7,868 nucleotides of DNA from an uncultured Clostridia bacterium (GTDB taxonomy: Bacteria; Bacillota; Clostridia; Christensenellales; Borkfalkiaceae): NCBI GenBank assembly GCA_947589335.1, contig CANPZH010000069.1, forward strand, positions 1 through 7,868, given 5' to 3'. This document shows positions 6,056 through 7,868 of this stretch, piece after piece. Position 1 is the stretch's first letter. Every line of letters starts with the position of its first letter. Under the pieces are notes generated by a model, which was not told where the DNA came from, searched no databases, and saw only the letters and a program-made list of their open reading frames with translations. A program made the position numbers and the translations under genes.

Positions 6056-6853
6056 ATGAGCAAAAAACTGGGACTTGCGCTGGGCGCAGGGGGTTCCCGC
6101 GGGGTTGCGCACATCGGTTTTTTGCAGGCGCTCGAAGAGGCGTACATCCGGCCCTCCTTCGTCACCGGCTGTTCGATGGGTTCGATCGTGGGGGCATGCT
6201 ACTGTGCGGGAGCGTCTCCCGCGGCGCTCAAAGAGGCGGTCGAGGGTCTCGGGCTCATGGACATCGCCATGTTCAACATCGCTCCCGTCCGCCAGAACGG
6301 GCTCATGAAGATGGGCAAGGCGCGCAAGCGCATCGTCGACATCATCGGCGAGAAGGACTTCGGCGAACTTCATATCCCCTTCGCCTGCGTCGCGACCGAC
6401 CTTGTCAAGGGCAAGACGGTCGTGCTCGACAAGGGGAACGTCATCGACGCCGCGCTCGCCTCGAGCTCCATTCCGGGCGTCTTCACGCCCGCCTCCGTCG
6501 GGGAGTATCAGATGCTTGTGGACGGCGGTATTCTGGAGCGCGTTCCCGCCAAGCAACTGAAGAAGATGGGGGCGGAGGTCATCGTCGCGGTGGACGTCCT
6601 CGGCGATCTGGCCGAGGAGAAGGAACCCTCCGGGAAGCTCATCAATACCTTGCTCAGGATCATCGACATCATGGATACCCGCAACACGATGAACAAGCGC
6701 CGCGGGCGCATGAAATACATCGATCTGTACCTCGAGCCCGAGCTCGGCGACATGGACCAGTATGCCGTCAAGAACCTCGGCTTCGCCTACGACAAGGGCT
6801 ATGAACTGGGGCTCAAGTGGAGGGACGAGATCAAGCTTCTCATGGAGGATTGA
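6056..6853 (+). CDS. Patatin-like phospholipase (RssA/YlbK-type serine hydrolase)
   Basis: Predicted lipid acyl hydrolase with a Ser-Asp dyad. The 265 residues match short bacterial patatins such as B. subtilis YlbK and E. coli RssA. The oxyanion loop GAGGSRG is at 10-16, the nucleophile motif GCSMG at 38-42 (Ser40), and the catalytic Asp156 in VDGG (155-158). Between them lie a typical FACVATDL (109-116) and SSSIPGVF (136-143). There is no signal peptide, so it is probably cytoplasmic or at the inner face of the membrane. The substrate is unknown. Its place beside a ylbJ-like gene downstream of rsmD-coaD fits the ylbK position in Bacillus. The stop overlaps the rarA start as TGATG, so the two are probably translated together. 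Confidence 0.93.
   Translation: MSKKLGLALGAGGSRGVAHIGFLQALEEAYIRPSFVTGCSMGSIVGACYCAGASPAALKEAVEGLGLMDIAMFNIAPVRQNGLMKMGKARKRIVDIIGEKDFGELHIPFACVATDLVKGKTVVLDKGNVIDAALASSSIPGVFTPASVGEYQMLVDGGILERVPAKQLKKMGAEVIVAVDVLGDLAEEKEPSGKLINTLLRIIDIMDTRNTMNKRRGRMKYIDLYLEPELGDMDQYAVKNLGFAYDKGYELGLKWRDEIKLLMED
6844..6848 (+). promoter_or_regulatory. Ribosome binding site for rarA, inside the patatin gene
   Basis: GGAGG is 4 nt before ATG 6853 and falls in the last sense codons of the patatin gene (Met-Glu-Asp). It supports translation of rarA from the TGATG overlap. Confidence 0.7.
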
Positions 6854-7868
6854 TGGATCTGTTCGATTTCAACGACAACGAAGAGCGGGCAAAGCCGCTC
6901 GCCGAGCGCATGCGCGCGGGGACGTTCAAAGATTTCGTCGGACAGGCGCACCTCGTTTCGGAGGGCTCCCTGCTCCGCCGCGCGATCGCCCTGGACCGCC
7001 TCGGGAGCTGCATCTTCTGGGGACCTCCCGGCTGCGGCAAGACGACGCTCGCCAATGTGATCGCCGCGCAGACGAACGGAAACTTCGTCCGCCTCAATGC
7101 GGTCACCTCGGGCGTGGCGGACGTGAGAAAGGCCGCCGAACGGGCAAGAGACGATTTGAGAATGTCCGGGAAGCGCACCTATCTCCTGCTCGACGAGTGC
7201 CACCGCTTCAGCAAGACCCAGTCGGACTCCCTGCTTCCCTTCCTCGAACAGGGGACGATCGTTCTGATCGGCTCGACGACAGAGAATCCCTATGCGTCGA
7301 TGACCCCCGCGATCGTCTCCCGCTGCCGCGTCTTCGAGTTCCATGCGCTCTCGGAAGAGGAGATCCTCGGCGCGCTCACGCGGGCGCTGGGCGATAAGCG
7401 GCGGGGGCTCGGAACTTACAGAACGGAGGTCGATCCCGCGGCGCTCATGCACATTGCGCAGACGGCGGCGGGGGATCTGAGGGCTGCCTACAACGCACTG
7501 GAGCTCGCCGTGCTCACGACGCCGCCCCTTGCGGACGGGAGCATCCGCGTCACCCTCCGGGACGCCGAGCAGTCCACCGGGCGCAAGGCGCTCTCCTTCA
7601 ACGAGGATCTCTATTACGACCTGCTCTCCGCATTCTGCAAATCTCTGCGCGGGAGCGATCCCGACGCCGCCCTCTACTACGCTTTCCGCCTGATCGAGGG
7701 GGGAGCGGATCCTCTCCTCATTTTGCGGCGGCTGATCGCGCACGCCGCCGAAGACGTGGGCATGGCGGATCCTCGGGCGCTCGTGATGGCGACGTCCGCA
7801 TTGGAGGCGTTCCGCAGCATGGGGGCGCCGGAGGGGTATCTGCCCCTCTCCGAGGCGATCGTCTACGT
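6853..7868 (+). CDS. rarA: Replication-associated recombination protein A (RarA/MgsA), 3'-truncated by the window edge
   Basis: AAA+ ATPase of the RarA/MgsA/WRNIP1 family, acting at stalled or gapped replication forks with SSB and the clamp. The first 338 residues are visible of an expected 420-440. ATPase motifs: FKDFVGQAHLV (25-35), Walker A GPPGCGKTT (57-65), Walker B LLLDECHRFSK (111-121), sensor 1 GSTTENP (140-146) and the arginine-finger segment SRCRVFEF (156-163). The C-terminal tetramerisation region starts near 253 and is very typical (SLRGSDPDAALYYAFRLIEGG read in two parts, then AAEDVGMADPRAL at 298-310). Two small departures are Cys for Ile in the DEIHRF motif and Cys for His in the SALHKS segment; neither is known to be catalytic. 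The remaining end of the helical domain lies beyond the window. In B. subtilis rarA is elsewhere in the genome, so its pairing with the patatin gene is local to this lineage (inference). Confidence 0.96.
   Translation, partial: MDLFDFNDNEERAKPLAERMRAGTFKDFVGQAHLVSEGSLLRRAIALDRLGSCIFWGPPGCGKTTLANVIAAQTNGNFVRLNAVTSGVADVRKAAERARDDLRMSGKRTYLLLDECHRFSKTQSDSLLPFLEQGTIVLIGSTTENPYASMTPAIVSRCRVFEFHALSEEEILGALTRALGDKRRGLGTYRTEVDPAALMHIAQTAAGDLRAAYNALELAVLTTPPLADGSIRVTLRDAEQSTGRKALSFNEDLYYDLLSAFCKSLRGSDPDAALYYAFRLIEGGADPLLILRRLIAHAAEDVGMADPRALVMATSALEAFRSMGAPEGYLPLSEAIVY

Noticed and set aside
6054..6082. Sporulation (sigma-E-like) promoter for the ylbJ-like gene on the minus strand
   Set aside because: CATAAT at 6059-6054 is suggestive, but no acceptable -35 element for sigma-A or sigma-E stands 15-18 bp upstream.
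1..7868. Mobile elements, CRISPR arrays, tRNA or rRNA genes
   Set aside because: No transposase-like frame, terminal inverted repeats, regularly spaced repeats or cloverleaf-type sequence was seen, and nearly all bases are within recognised genes.

Overview
The window reads as one compact stretch of chromosome from a GC-rich member of the Bacillota, most likely a Clostridia-type organism (inference). The reasons are the gene order rsmD-coaD followed by a ylbJ-like gene and a patatin gene, which mirrors the ylbH-ylbI-ylbJ-ylbK block of Bacillus subtilis, the sporulation-associated YlbJ family itself, and G-rich Shine-Dalgarno sites (GGGAGGG, GGAGAAGG, AGGGGG) before most starts. I see no phage, transposon, CRISPR, tRNA or rRNA sequence. 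The window is nine genes packed almost end to end; the largest gap is 44 bp.

Layout. (1) Positions 1-1397, plus strand: the 3' part of an alanine racemase gene overlaps a 5-formyltetrahydrofolate cyclo-ligase gene by 8 bp. (2) Positions 1394-3226, plus: a textbook TTGACA-N17-TATAAT promoter, whose -35 box overlaps the stop codon of the folate gene, starts a new unit. It holds an unrecognised multi-pass membrane protein, rsmD (16S rRNA methyltransferase) and coaD (coenzyme A synthesis). (3) Positions 3207-5082, plus: a class I (AroFGH-type) DAHP synthase gene, whose start lies inside the end of coaD, and a prephenate dehydratase gene. These are the entry step of the shikimate pathway and a late step to phenylalanine. 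(4) Positions 5087-6025, minus: a YlbJ-like membrane protein gene, convergent with pheA (4 bp apart) and divergent from the next gene (30 bp apart). (5) Positions 6056-7868, plus: a patatin-like phospholipase gene coupled to rarA (AAA+ replication-fork protein), which runs off the window end.

Functionally the window is mostly housekeeping: cell-wall D-alanine, one-carbon metabolism, ribosome modification, CoA, aromatic amino acids and replication restart. The least ordinary points are the consensus promoter with a very short predicted leader, the unrecognised membrane protein with a His/Tyr-rich loop behind it, the two aromatic genes placed inside an otherwise recognisable rsmD-coaD-ylbJ-patatin block with ylbJ inverted, a DAHP synthase whose E. 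coli-type allosteric site is altered, and a trimmed alanine racemase. I did not find a convincing new multi-gene system.
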